From NCBI GenBank assembly GCA_007692755.1, contig REBL01000083.1:1-50213 (forward strand): a stretch of DNA of 50,213 nt. Reading direction: 5' to 3'. The stretch comes from Nodularia sp. (in: cyanobacteria) (GTDB lineage: Bacteria > Cyanobacteriota > Cyanobacteriia > Cyanobacteriales > Nostocaceae). The notes beneath the pieces were generated by a model. That model had not been told where the DNA came from. It made no database searches and was given only the letters and a program-made list of their open reading frames with translations. The position numbers were made by a program, and so were the translations under genes. Below are positions 40,758-49,230 of the stretch, one piece after another. The stretch's first letter is position 1. Every line of letters starts with the position of its first letter.

Positions 40758-41192
40758 ATGGAAACTGAACAAAAGCAACTAGAACCAGTGGATACAATAG
40801 CACCTGGTGGAATGCTACCACCGTCTGGCAAAGAAACTGCAAATTTATCTCAGCTACCTCCAGCTTACGAACCGGAAGCTCAATGGCGACGAGTTGCTAG
40901 AAGAACAACTCACTTTTTAGAACAACTTCCTGAATATATAAGTAGCTTTTTTCAAGAAAATCAGCGCTCTTTAATCAACAGTGCTTTAATTTTGACAGCA
41001 ATTATTACTCTTAAAGTAGTAATTGCCATTTTAGGAGCAATTCATAGTATTCCTCTATTATCACCAAGTTTTGAGTTAATTGGTATTGGTTATTTCACTT
41101 GGTTTAGTTTGCGTTATTTCACTAAATCTGAAACTCGCCAAGAATTAACTGAAAAACTCCGATTATTGAAACAAGATATTGTGGGAGATTAA
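40758..41192 (+). CDS. CAAD-domain membrane protein
   Basis: 144 residues. A disordered N-terminus (about 1-50), an amphipathic helix (HFLEQLPEYISSFFQENQRS), then two membrane helices (about 76-95 and 103-118) and a short charged tail (RQELTEKLRLLKQDI). This is the CAAD domain that anchors some cyanobacterial aminoacyl-tRNA synthetases in thylakoids; here it is a free-standing protein, related to CURT1. It probably shapes or binds thylakoid membrane. ATG start. Confidence 0.85.
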   Translation: METEQKQLEPVDTIAPGGMLPPSGKETANLSQLPPAYEPEAQWRRVARRTTHFLEQLPEYISSFFQENQRSLINSALILTAIITLKVVIAILGAIHSIPLLSPSFELIGIGYFTWFSLRYFTKSETRQELTEKLRLLKQDIVGD

Positions 41193-41266
41193 TTTTCCCA
41201 ATCAAATGTAGAATTTCACCCCCAGCCCCTCTCCTGACTAAGAAGAGGGGCTATGAGGTCAGAGAA

Positions 41267-41297
41267 TTTTAGATTTTAGATTTTAGATTTTAGATTG
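41267..41297. repeat. TTTTAGA heptamer array
   Basis: Four tandem TTTTAGA units plus TTG. Shorter relatives occur near 2190-2206 and 28142-28160. Confidence 0.85.
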
Positions 41298-41430
41298 ACC
41301 CCACAAATAAATCTAGGGGCTTGAGGATTTTAGATTTGGGATTTTAGATTGATTGATTCCACAGATAAATCTGGGGGCTTGTACCATTAAGAAACTATTG
41401 GTCAAAAACCAAATTTGTCTGTTATTTATA

Positions 41431-41560
41431 AGACTTACGCACAGTCTCTAAATTATTGGCGTTCTTCTCCCAAGGGGAGACGCTTCGCGGTAGCGTGCCG
41501 AAGGCTTTAGGCGGCTTGGCGGGATAAATAAATATTTCTGGCCATTTTTGCGTAAGTCCT
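41431..41560. mobile_element. MITE-like element with GACTTACGCA ends and TA flanks
   Basis: Left end AGACTTACGCA (41431-41441), right end TGCGTAAGTCCT (41549-41560); the 10-base core GACTTACGCA is a perfect inverted repeat. A TA dinucleotide borders both ends, as for IS630/Tc1-mariner targets. The interior contains a second repeat type (GACGCTTCGCGGTAGCGTGC). Non-coding. Confidence 0.65.
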
Positions 41561-41572
41561 AATTTAATATTC

Positions 41573-42148
41573 CTAAGAAGGTTTTTTGCCATCTGAAACA
41601 ATCTGCGATAACAGATTTCCTGTAAAATCTAGCAACTGATCCAGCAACAAACCAATAATACCAATGTAAAGTACCACCTCAATTATGTCATTAGCATTTA
41701 TAGCTTTATAAGCATTCCAAAGGACAAATCCTAATCCTTTGGGGCCTATCAGCATTTCGGTCGCAATCACTGTAAACCATGCTATCCAAATACCAACTTT
41801 TAAAGCATGAAATAGATGAAATATAGCTGCTCGATAATTGTTTCTCTGTCTGCGAAAATGTTGCATACCTATGGCAGTATGAATAATCATAGACCAGAGA
41901 GTGCCAAAAAAAACTATGACCACCGTTGCTGGTTCACTGTTATCGCCAAAGACTACGAGCGCAATAGGTAGTAAGGCTATAGGAGGGATACTATGAGGTA
42001 TCTGAAATAACCGTTTTAATATTTGATAAATTGGGTTATTTATACTTATCAAATATCCGCATAAACTACCTAAAACTGCGGCTGGAATGTAACCTACAAA
42101 CAATTTTTGCAGGCTAGCTAAAACATCTAAAAATATACTAGATTCCAT
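41573..42148 (-). CDS. NitT/TauT-type ABC transporter permease, apparently internally deleted
   Basis: 191 residues, against 250-280 for the family. DVLASLQKLFVGYIPAAVLG, then LFQIPHSIPPIALLPIALVVFGDNS, and later EMLIGPKGLGFVLWNAYKA match NrtB/SsuC-type permeases. Two parts are missing: the N-terminal helix, and the cytoplasmic EAA loop that docks to the ATPase. Between TAIGMQ and VGIWIAW only about 22 residues remain where relatives have about 39, and no EAA-x3-G-x9-I-x-LP pattern is present. No ATPase or binding-protein gene is adjacent. Probably non-functional, or a diverged orphan. Confidence 0.7.
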   Translation of the reverse strand: MESSIFLDVLASLQKLFVGYIPAAVLGSLCGYLISINNPIYQILKRLFQIPHSIPPIALLPIALVVFGDNSEPATVVIVFFGTLWSMIIHTAIGMQHFRRQRNNYRAAIFHLFHALKVGIWIAWFTVIATEMLIGPKGLGFVLWNAYKAINANDIIEVVLYIGIIGLLLDQLLDFTGNLLSQIVSDGKKPS

Positions 42149-42413
42149 GCCTCAGTGCTGATTTGGAACGTCTGTAAAATACTGCGGCAATCAGACAAAC
42201 AGGGAGAAGATATTAAAGTCTGCTTATATTAAATTTATCATTAAAGAAAAGCTGAGTTAATAAATTAAATAAAATATACATATTTCACATTCTAAATGCT
42301 CATAATCTCAAATACCAAAAAATAATCTTAAAAATAGTTGAAATATAATTTAATCCGATTGTGTCATAGTTGCTCAGTGAACTGTTTAATGTTCACTGAT
42401 AACTGCAACCAGA
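42149..42413. other. Intergenic region with a hairpin and a decayed coding tail
   Basis: On the minus strand a 24-codon frame ending at 42138 (LLPVCLIAAVFYRRSKSALR) overlaps the permease ATG and looks like a decayed membrane-protein end, either of an upstream gene or of the permease's own first helix after a frameshift. CAGTGAAC/GTTCACTG at 42375-42398 is a hairpin just past the stop of the next gene. Confidence 0.4.
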
Positions 42414-43022
42414 TCATTTGCCCAAATTACGCTTCATTTGTTCCAACTCATCTTGAGTTTCCCAACGGCGAAACTTTTCTTCTAAATCGTCCAATCCACT
42501 AGTGTAACTGCTAGTGGGATTCCACCAGCCATCTGTTTCTATGCGCTGCTGAGTTTGGGCTTGAGTGCGGGCTGTCTGGGCTTGGGTGGCTTTGGCTTGC
42601 ACTTCCTGTCGCCGCACTTGAATTTTCCGCAGTAGTTCTTGAGATTGGGCTATGCGTTCTTTTAACCCCTGCATTTGTCCCCAGCGCTTGTTACCTTCAC
42701 GCAATAGGGCGGCTTCTCTATCCTGTGCAGCGGCGGCTAAATCCTGTCTAGCCGCATTTTTGGCTTTTTGAACCCGAATATGCCAAAGCTGAATTTCTTG
42801 GGCAGTAGAGAGAATTTCGTCCTGCGATCGCTTCTCCTGTAATTTTAACTCTGCAATCAACTTTAAAGTATCTTCCTCTTGCTGCCGCAGCTGTTCTAAC
42901 AGCGCTTCTAACTCCAAATGTGGATTATTACGCAAGAATTCTTCTAACCGATTTTCTAGAAACCGACTTAAATCATCAAATAAGCCCACGGACAGAACTC
43001 CAGAAGTTGAGTGTGTGACCAT
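42414..43022 (-). CDS. TIGR04376-like coiled-coil protein
   Basis: 202 residues, almost entirely helical. SVGLFDDLSRFLENRLEEFL and NNPHLELEALLEQLRQQEED near the N-terminus, the middle AQEIQLWHIRVQKAKNAARQ and the final LEEKFRRWETQDELEQMKR fit a cyanobacteria-specific family that I recall as TIGR04376. Its role is unknown. A long, continuous coiled coil (about residues 40-160) suggests self-association. The ATG gives ten extra residues before VGLF; a later start is possible. Confidence 0.8.
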   Translation of the reverse strand: MVTHSTSGVLSVGLFDDLSRFLENRLEEFLRNNPHLELEALLEQLRQQEEDTLKLIAELKLQEKRSQDEILSTAQEIQLWHIRVQKAKNAARQDLAAAAQDREAALLREGNKRWGQMQGLKERIAQSQELLRKIQVRRQEVQAKATQAQTARTQAQTQQRIETDGWWNPTSSYTSGLDDLEEKFRRWETQDELEQMKRNLGK

Positions 43023-43096
43023 TTTATTGTAGTGATTATTATCTTATGCCGAAAGTGAGTTGTGGCAGTATCTCTCTGAAGGTAGTTTAGATGGTG

Positions 43097-43462
43097 TCAA
43101 AAATCATACATATCCAGACTAATGACTAACTTTAGTAATTTCCTATGCATAAAGGCTTGATGCCTGGATTTACCAAGATTAAAGTCTTGAGCATTTTTAG
43201 CTGTTACTACACCACCCTGGCGAGTTACTATTTTTCAATGTTCCATTCCAATTTTATTAATGATCTAGGGATAATGGCTAGTGATTATGAATTGTAATTT
43301 TCTATTTTCTAATAGAAGTTCAGTCAAAATATCAATGCAATTTACTCCTAAACTCTTTTCAAATTCATCAATTAAAATAACAGTTCCTTTAGATGACAAA
43401 TAAAGCTCGCTAATATGCATCAATGTTCTGAACCTTCCTGAAGAAATAGGTTGTTTAATTAA
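43097..43462 (-). pseudogene. Decayed AAA/OLD-like ATPase, C-terminal remnant
   Basis: One minus-strand frame, from about 43462 down to a TGA at 43097-43099, reads as a continuous ATPase C-terminus interrupted by two in-frame stops. Recognisable parts are QPISSGRFRTLMHISELYL, the Walker B GTVILIDEFEKSLG, LQFIITSHYP (H-switch; a TAG stop follows), then a stretch with a TGA where a Trp codon would fit, and KIVTRQGGVVTAKNAQDFNL and GKSRHQAFM. The upstream half (Walker A) is not detectable. It is a pseudogene, not an active enzyme. Confidence 0.8.
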
Positions 43463-43736
43463 TTTTCATATGTGATTTATATTAGTTCAATTATCTACCT
43501 TCGATATTATACATTTTTATGCTGTATGCGAATGCTTTTTTATAAAAAATCAATATATAGTGATGTTTATAACAAAATATTTTTTACAGATAAATTTTTG
43601 TCAAAGCAAATCTCTTACTTGGATGAAACATTTTTGTTTGTATTACTTGTTTAACATCAAAAAACCTCCATAAAAGTACTAGATCGGTTAAAATAGTAAG
43701 TCACTATAAACTTGCTCTTCCTGTAAGTATTGTAAA
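43463..43736. other. AT-rich leader of mnmG, no gene
   Basis: Very AT-rich. The 60-codon plus-strand frame at 43472-43654 has low-complexity Tyr/Phe/Leu/Lys content and no ribosome-binding site. This stretch may be further-decayed DNA of the neighbouring ATPase pseudogene. It also contains the mnmG promoter. Confidence 0.4.
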
Positions 43737-45659
43737 ATGACCATGCACAATCTCGTTGAATTTCAAGACGCTTTTGATGTGATTGTCGTCGGTGCAGGTC
43801 ACTCCGGTTGCGAAGCTGCCCTTGCTGCTGCCCGCCTCGGCTGTCGGACTCTGCTACTGACACTCAACTTAGATAAAATCGCTTGGCAACCCTGTAACCC
43901 CGCAGTGGGTGGCCCGGCTAAATCCCAGTTGACTCATGAGGTGGATGCACTCGGTGGAGAAATTGGCAAAGTTGCAGACCGTACTTATTTACAAAAGCGC
44001 ATCCTCAACTCTTCAAGAGGACCTGCGGTGTGGGCATTACGCGCCCAAAGTGATAAGCGCGAATATGCGGCTGTGATGAAAACTATTGTGGAAAACCAAG
44101 AAAATCTGAGCATTCGCGAAGCAATGGCCACAGACTTGGTGCTGGATACGAATGATCAAGTGATTGGTGTTGAGACTTATTTTGGCGTGGCTTTTGGGTG
44201 TCAAGCGGTAATCTTGACAACCGGCACCTTTTTGGGCGGCAAAATTTGGGTGGGTAACAAATCTATGCCAGCTGGACGGGCTGGGGAATTTGCGGCTGAG
44301 GGATTGACACAAACTTTAAATCGCTTGGGCTTTGAAACCGGAAGACTCAAAACTGGTACGCCAGCACGAGTAGATAAGCGGTCAGTTGACTACAGCAAAA
44401 TGATTGTCCAGCCAGGGGATGAAGAAGTCCGCTGGTTTAGCTTTGACCCGGATGTCTGGGTAGAAAGGGAACAAATTCCTTGCTACATCACCCGCACGAC
44501 TGCGGAAACCCATCGGCTGATTCGGGATAATTTACATTTATCACCGGTTTATGGTGGTTGGGTGGAAGCGAAGGGACCCCGCTATTGTCCCAGTATTGAA
44601 GATAAAATTGTGCGCTTTGCTGATAAAGAAAGCCACCAAATATTTATTGAACCTGAAGGAAGAGATATTCCGGAATTATATATCCAAGGTTTTTCTACAG
44701 GGTTGCCGGAAACGTTGCAATTGCAAATGTTACGCAGTCTCCCCGGTTTAGAAAAATGTAGTATGCTGCGTCCCGCCTATGCTGTGGAATATGATTATTT
44801 ACCAGCCACTCAGTGTTATCCCACACTGATGACTAAGAAAATTTCTGGTTTATTCTGTGCTGGACAAATTAACGGCACAACTGGTTATGAAGAAGCCGCA
44901 GCGCAGGGAATTGTTGCAGGAATTAATGCGGCGCGGTTGGTTCGTGGTGAAGAAATGATTGTTTTTCCCCGTGAACACAGTTATCTTGGCACGCTGGTTG
45001 ATGACTTGTGTACAAAAGATTTGCGGGAACCTTACCGAATGCTGACCAGTAGGTCGGAATATCGGTTACTCCTGCGTTCTGATAATGCTGACCAACGGCT
45101 GACACCTCTAGGGCGGGAAATCGGTTTGATTGACGATCGCCGATGGAATTTGTTTACGGACAAACAAGCCCAGATTACTCAGGAAAAACAACGCCTATCT
45201 GCCACGAGAATCAAAGAACATGATGAAGTTGGCCAGGCGATCGCTTCTGTATCCCAACAAACAATTAAAGGTTCCATTACTCTAGCTGAATTACTGCGCC
45301 GTCCAGGATTTCATTACGTTGACCTCGACAGCTACGGACTCGGAAACCCCAACCTCAAGCCAGCGGAAAAAGAAGGCGCAGAAATTGACATTAAATATTC
45401 TGGCTATCTGGCTAGACAACAAAATCAGATTGAACAGATTGCCCGTCAAGCACATCGCCAGCTACCTGCGGACTTGGATTACACTACAATTGATACCCTT
45501 TCTAAAGAAGCACGGGAAAAACTCAGTAAGGTAAAACCCCTGACTCTCGGTCAAGCAGCACGCACTGGCGGGGTGAATCCGGCAGATATTAACGCTTTGT
45601 TAATATATTTAGAATTGCGTAAAACCAAGAACCAATCAGGGTTTCCGGCATTAGCTTAA
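43737..45659 (+). CDS. mnmG: MnmG (GidA), tRNA U34 carboxymethylaminomethyl-modification enzyme
   Basis: 640 residues. FAD-dependent partner of MnmE in wobble-uridine modification. The FAD-binding motif [19 protein letters not shown] is near residue 17, followed by [32 protein letters not shown], and the C-terminal [20 protein letters not shown]. Full length. There are two in-frame ATGs (43737 and 43743), and either is possible. Probably monocistronic. Confidence 0.97.
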   Translation: MTMHNLVEFQDAFDVIVVGAGHSGCEAALAAARLGCRTLLLTLNLDKIAWQPCNPAVGGPAKSQLTHEVDALGGEIGKVADRTYLQKRILNSSRGPAVWALRAQSDKREYAAVMKTIVENQENLSIREAMATDLVLDTNDQVIGVETYFGVAFGCQAVILTTGTFLGGKIWVGNKSMPAGRAGEFAAEGLTQTLNRLGFETGRLKTGTPARVDKRSVDYSKMIVQPGDEEVRWFSFDPDVWVEREQIPCYITRTTAETHRLIRDNLHLSPVYGGWVEAKGPRYCPSIEDKIVRFADKESHQIFIEPEGRDIPELYIQGFSTGLPETLQLQMLRSLPGLEKCSMLRPAYAVEYDYLPATQCYPTLMTKKISGLFCAGQINGTTGYEEAAAQGIVAGINAARLVRGEEMIVFPREHSYLGTLVDDLCTKDLREPYRMLTSRSEYRLLLRSDNADQRLTPLGREIGLIDDRRWNLFTDKQAQITQEKQRLSATRIKEHDEVGQAIASVSQQTIKGSITLAELLRRPGFHYVDLDSYGLGNPNLKPAEKEGAEIDIKYSGYLARQQNQIEQIARQAHRQLPADLDYTTIDTLSKEAREKLSKVKPLTLGQAARTGGVNPADINALLIYLELRKTKNQSGFPALA

Positions 45660-45774
45660 TTTAAAGTTCATGAAGGTTGGGTATAGTAGAGGTGAAGGAA
45701 GTAGTATGATAGATGACATGAATTAAGTAATGGCATCATCAGCAGTTTCCGGATTAAAGTTTAATTTAATACTA

Positions 45775-45812
45775 CCAAGCCATCAATTCGTCTTATTTTG
45801 ACGAGGGCTTGG
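45775..45812 (+). promoter_or_regulatory. Leader hairpin upstream of the GspC/PilP-like gene
   Basis: CCAAGCC (45775-45781) pairs with GGCTTGG (45806-45812) and an inner TCGTC (45788-45792) with GACGA (45800-45804). The palindrome GGGGC/GCCCC follows near 45847-45862. These precede the likely ATG at 45893 and would lie in a 5' leader. Confidence 0.4.
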
Positions 45813-45892
45813 AGGCTTGGTGCAAAAACCTTGATTTCCAGGCAATAGGGGCGGAGTTGCCCCGTCCTGGCAGCCACAACCCAAAATGCCTT

Positions 45893-47224
45893 ATGTTACA
45901 AGCAGCCAGAACCCATCTCATTATTCCAGAACCATCAGAGGACTTGATCACCAACGAGCCGTGGTCGATAGATTTCTATGCCGATGGCTTGATGGATGAA
46001 CTTTTTGCCGATATTGACGAAATTTTGGATGTTAGTGGGAATCTACCAGACCATACTTTAAGGCATGGTAGTCGTACACCACGTTCCATAGAACAAACTG
46101 CGGCCAGCGATTGGTTTGACAATTCGGATGCATCAGCCACACCAGTGGCTTCAGAAGAGGAGCATCTGCAAACAATTAATGTGCCGCAGATTGTGTTGTC
46201 AAACAGCCTCACCCGGACTGAAAAAAAAATTCCTCCAGGAAGGAACGAGCAAGTTGGTACAGTTGTAGTTAATCAAGCTGGGGCAATTACTCAGCACCAA
46301 AAAACTAGGCTGAGTTTGAGTAAACTGCTGATTGCAGGCACAACTTTCGGCGTGGCGATCGCAGGCACACTATATATAGTGCAGTATGGATTGCTGACTC
46401 TTTTTCCTTCCAGATTGTCTCAACCAGATATCTATCCACCACAGACGCAGTTATCTACCCAAGTAGATGTTCAAGCCGAATTGGTAGAGTATATGCTGGG
46501 AGCGCTGGCAATTATAGATAAGCAAGAGACAAGCAATCGTCGTACTGTTAATACCGCACTCAACTATCGGGGAGTTTCTAATTCCTCATCTGTAGTTAGT
46601 GATTTAGCACCACCGCTAGCTGCTAACAACACACAACCTGTTGCTAACCGTTCTACAAATGTTGTCGAGCGCATTTACATTCCTGTTTATCAAGCGCCGA
46701 CACCAATGCGCTATGCGCCACCACCTACTCCCGGCGCGATCGCAGCTCAACCACAGGGAGCAAATAATTCTCAGACATCTCAACCTGATCCTGTGAAAAC
46801 CGCTTTGAACACGGTGCAACCGCCAGCCAAGCCGCAGAATGCTAATGTGGGATCTGCTGCTGTGCGCCCAGAACTCAAACCTGTACCCGTACAAAAAGCA
46901 CCAATTACTGTGCGACAGCCATCTGTGCCTCTACCTGGATTACCTGTTGCATCAGTCCGGACAACATCAGCGCCAACAGAGACTCCACAACAAGCTTATT
47001 TGGAAACCTCACCGACAATATCTGCTACTCATACCTTAGCGGGATTACTAGAGTTAGGTGAAAAATCTGCGGCTTTATTTGAATTTGAAGGCGTAACTCG
47101 TCGGATACATATGGGCGAAAGCATCGGAGCCAGTGGTTGGACTTTAGTAGGTGTTGCCAACGGTGAAGCGATCGTTCGTCGCAATGGCGAAGTGCGGACA
47201 ATCTTTGCGGGGCAGAAGTTGTAA
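45893..47224 (+). CDS. Single-pass membrane protein with GspC/PilP-like C-terminal domain
   Basis: 443 residues from the ATG at 45893; an upstream TTG at 45809 would add 28 residues containing a translated palindrome. An acidic N-terminal region (about 1-120) is cytosolic, one helix (about 168-190, LLIAGTTFGVAIAGTLYIVQ) crosses the membrane, a long Pro/Gln/Thr-rich linker follows, and a compact C-terminus (about 380-443) reads GVTRRIHMGESIGASGWTLV, then GEAIVRRNGEVRTIFAGQKL. That end looks like the HR/PDZ-like domain of GspC or PilP. I infer a role at a pilus or secretion machine. No pilus genes adjoin it. Confidence 0.7.
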   Translation: MLQAARTHLIIPEPSEDLITNEPWSIDFYADGLMDELFADIDEILDVSGNLPDHTLRHGSRTPRSIEQTAASDWFDNSDASATPVASEEEHLQTINVPQIVLSNSLTRTEKKIPPGRNEQVGTVVVNQAGAITQHQKTRLSLSKLLIAGTTFGVAIAGTLYIVQYGLLTLFPSRLSQPDIYPPQTQLSTQVDVQAELVEYMLGALAIIDKQETSNRRTVNTALNYRGVSNSSSVVSDLAPPLAANNTQPVANRSTNVVERIYIPVYQAPTPMRYAPPPTPGAIAAQPQGANNSQTSQPDPVKTALNTVQPPAKPQNANVGSAAVRPELKPVPVQKAPITVRQPSVPLPGLPVASVRTTSAPTETPQQAYLETSPTISATHTLAGLLELGEKSAALFEFEGVTRRIHMGESIGASGWTLVGVANGEAIVRRNGEVRTIFAGQKL

Positions 47225-47242
47225 AACTGTAATGCTTTCGTG

Positions 47243-47344
47243 CTAGCTCAATTTATCGCCAAGTGCTTGCTTGCTGTCAAGGATTAAGGGCATAGCTGCT
47301 CTTAAAGCCCATATAAACCCAGTTGCTTCAGGTATTTGAGTCAT
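47243..47344 (-). CDS. Possible 33-residue small protein
   Basis: MTQIPEATGFIWALRAAM, then PLILDSKQALGDKLS. The composition is protein-like (amphipathic helix, no low complexity) and it ends 19 bases from the preceding gene on the opposite strand. No good ribosome-binding site. It could be a real small protein or the tail of a lost gene. Confidence 0.35.
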   Translation of the reverse strand: MTQIPEATGFIWALRAAMPLILDSKQALGDKLS

Positions 47345-47622
47345 TAATACTGTCTCAACTTATGTGACATTATGGCAATTGAAAATTAACCTACTGAATA
47401 TAGGTCTACAATTTGAAAAATTAAGGTAATTAACTTGTTTAGGCAGGTTAATTATTTTTATTTGCATAATATTTAATACTGTATCATTAATTTTGGCTAA
47501 TTAGTCAATAATACAGATTTTTTTTTCAGATTTGTCTGTTATCAGCGTGTTAGCTTGATTAAACATTTACATCTACTGAATTTAAATATGCTTATTTTGA
47601 TGGCTAAAGTCGAAGTTAGAGG

Positions 47623-47709
47623 ATGTCTGAATTCTCTCCTGGTGCTGAGAAGTCGCGACGATATAAACAAAAGCTGCCTCCACAGGTGATTTTGGATGAA
47701 GTGAATTAG
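47623..47709 (+). CDS. Possible 28-residue small protein or gene remnant
   Basis: MSEFSPGAEKSRRYKQKL, then PPQVILDEVN, preceded by AGAGG three bases from the ATG. It is markedly less AT-rich than its surroundings. It may be the 5' remnant of a longer gene. Confidence 0.3.
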   Translation: MSEFSPGAEKSRRYKQKLPPQVILDEVN

Positions 47710-47845
47710 TTAAATAACTCGTATTAAGTTAGAATTTCAATGCCAACTCAGTTATTTAGGTTAAGTTTGAATTTTCAGACAGCTTCTACAGTGTTTTAGG
47801 ATATTTGAGAAATTTTCCTTTAATTAAATCAATACTAAACTAGCC

Positions 47846-48460
47846 TTGACATCCTGGTTTTTTGATCCTTACCACCAAGAGCCAGTCATATCTGCCGCCG
47901 AACAAGCTTCCAGGCAATTCCAAATTCGTGCGGCGACACCTAATGATTTGACTGGTATTGCCGACATTATTGCTGAAAGCTTTCACGGACATGATGGTTT
48001 TTGGGGATGGGCTTTTCCGCTATTACGTTTGGGTATTTACGAAGACCTCAAACATCGCTTGTCATCACCCGCACCCCATCATGTTTGTTTGGTTGCTATT
48101 GACACTACTGATGCTGCAAATCATCACTTAGTAGGAACTGTGGAGTTGGGTGTGCGTTTCAGTGATTCTTGGATACAGGCGGGCAAAAGTTTTCCTTATC
48201 TGTCCAATTTAGCCGTTCACCCTAAGTACCGCAGGCATGGTATCGCTTCAGAGCTACTGATAAGCTGTGAAAAATTCTCTCATGAGTGGGGATTTCAAGA
48301 CTTATATCTCCACGTCTTGGAAAATAACCATCATGCACGGCAACTTTACTTCAAGCTGGGATATAAGGTGCATAAATTAGAATCTAATTGGAATACATTT
48401 ATCTTCAAGCGCTCCCGGCAAATTTTATTGCATAAACACCTGAGAATTCAAATTGATTAA
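47846..48460 (+). CDS. GNAT-family N-acetyltransferase
   Basis: 204 residues. The GNAT core covers about residues 24-175: FQIRAATPNDLTGIADIIAE, then YLSNLAVHPKYRRHGIASEL with the acetyl-CoA-binding R-x-x-G-I/G-x-A motif (RRHGIA), and LYLHVLENNHHARQLYFKLG. The substrate is unknown. No ATG is available; the TTG at 47846 is the best start, since a stop lies seven codons upstream. Conserved in cyanobacteria, from memory. Confidence 0.82.
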   Translation: MTSWFFDPYHQEPVISAAEQASRQFQIRAATPNDLTGIADIIAESFHGHDGFWGWAFPLLRLGIYEDLKHRLSSPAPHHVCLVAIDTTDAANHHLVGTVELGVRFSDSWIQAGKSFPYLSNLAVHPKYRRHGIASELLISCEKFSHEWGFQDLYLHVLENNHHARQLYFKLGYKVHKLESNWNTFIFKRSRQILLHKHLRIQID

Positions 48461-49230
48461 ATTATTTGCATTTTATGGAGGAGTATGTAGTTTTTCATAC
48501 AGGGTTTATCCTAGTATGAAATCTAGTTGATTAGCTGTTATTGAATACGGAATTGGTGATATACTTACTCTCAAATCTAGCTAATCATACTTGCTTGCTA
48601 AAATCACATTTGAGTAAACCCTAGAATTTACGCAAATAACTTAAGAGTTAATAAATGTTTGCATTTAAGTAAAAACACTAGTAAAAAAGTGTTAATTTTA
48701 GTAAAGAGGATAAAATTGACGAAAAACTTTCTTATTGCTCAAAATAATGATTATTTGAGTAAAGATTTATCTATTGTTATCTCTCAAAATATTTACTCTC
48801 GTGATTTGATAGCAATAAAAAATAACTCAAATATGTGTATTCTAATTATGCATAATACGTTATGTAGGTTTGATGGCGTAACCAAATAGCAAATAATTGA
48901 GAACATATAAAGATGGATCGTGAGAGAACAACCGTAAAATTACGCTCAACCAAATTTCAACAACTCATACTAACTTTGTATAGAGCAATTCATCTTTATA
49001 AAAACTTTAAATAAATCTAGCTGATTTTCGACGACAAATTCAACTAAATCTCATAGAATATGATTAATTAATTACTAATCGAATTCTGGTTTTTTCTATC
49101 TCATTTACATGAACCAGAAGGGTTTTTTTATTAAGAAGTGCTAAAAAACATCAAAAAATTGATTTGATTTCACCCAAGTTCCCGCTTGAAGTGCATAAAA
49201 CTACCAAATTATCTGTAAGTTCGAGAAAAC
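48461..49230. other. 770-bp AT-rich region with an orphan terminator
   Basis: No convincing protein gene. A 76-codon frame at 48659-48889 is low in complexity (Lys, Asn, Ile, Leu), starts with TTG and lacks a ribosome-binding site. TTTCATAC/GTATGAAA (48493-48521) could terminate the GNAT transcript. The strong terminator at 49084-49130 has no gene just upstream, which suggests that an unannotated transcript ends there. Confidence 0.45.
49084..49130 (+). terminator. Orphan Rho-independent terminator
   Basis: TTCTGGTT (49084-49091) pairs with AACCAGAA (49112-49119), followed by GGG and seven T's. It lies over 600 bp after the GNAT stop and about 100 bp before the next gene. Confidence 0.7.

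Larger units (their letters stand above)
41193..41572. other. 380-bp intergenic region with hairpin, heptamers and a MITE
   Basis: No gene is supported. AGCCCCTCT/AGAGGGGCT at 41224-41252 is a good hairpin for ending the CAAD transcript. (TTTTAGA)4 follows at 41267-41297, then two copies of an AATCT(A/G)GGGGCTTG sequence, and then the element at 41431-41560. Confidence 0.6.
47225..47845. other. 621-bp intergenic region with two possible tiny ORFs
   Basis: Besides AT-rich DNA it holds two short frames described separately: 47243-47344 (minus) and 47623-47709 (plus). No RNA gene or repeat is recognised. Confidence 0.4.

Noticed and set aside
43472-43654. 60-codon open frame upstream of mnmG
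   Set aside because: Low-complexity Tyr/Phe/Lys-rich sequence in very AT-rich DNA, next to a pseudogene; no ribosome-binding site.
48659-48889. 76-codon open frame in the AT-rich 48.5-49.2 kb gap
   Set aside because: TTG start, Lys/Asn/Ile/Leu-rich, no ribosome-binding site or recognisable pattern. A lineage-specific small gene cannot be fully excluded.
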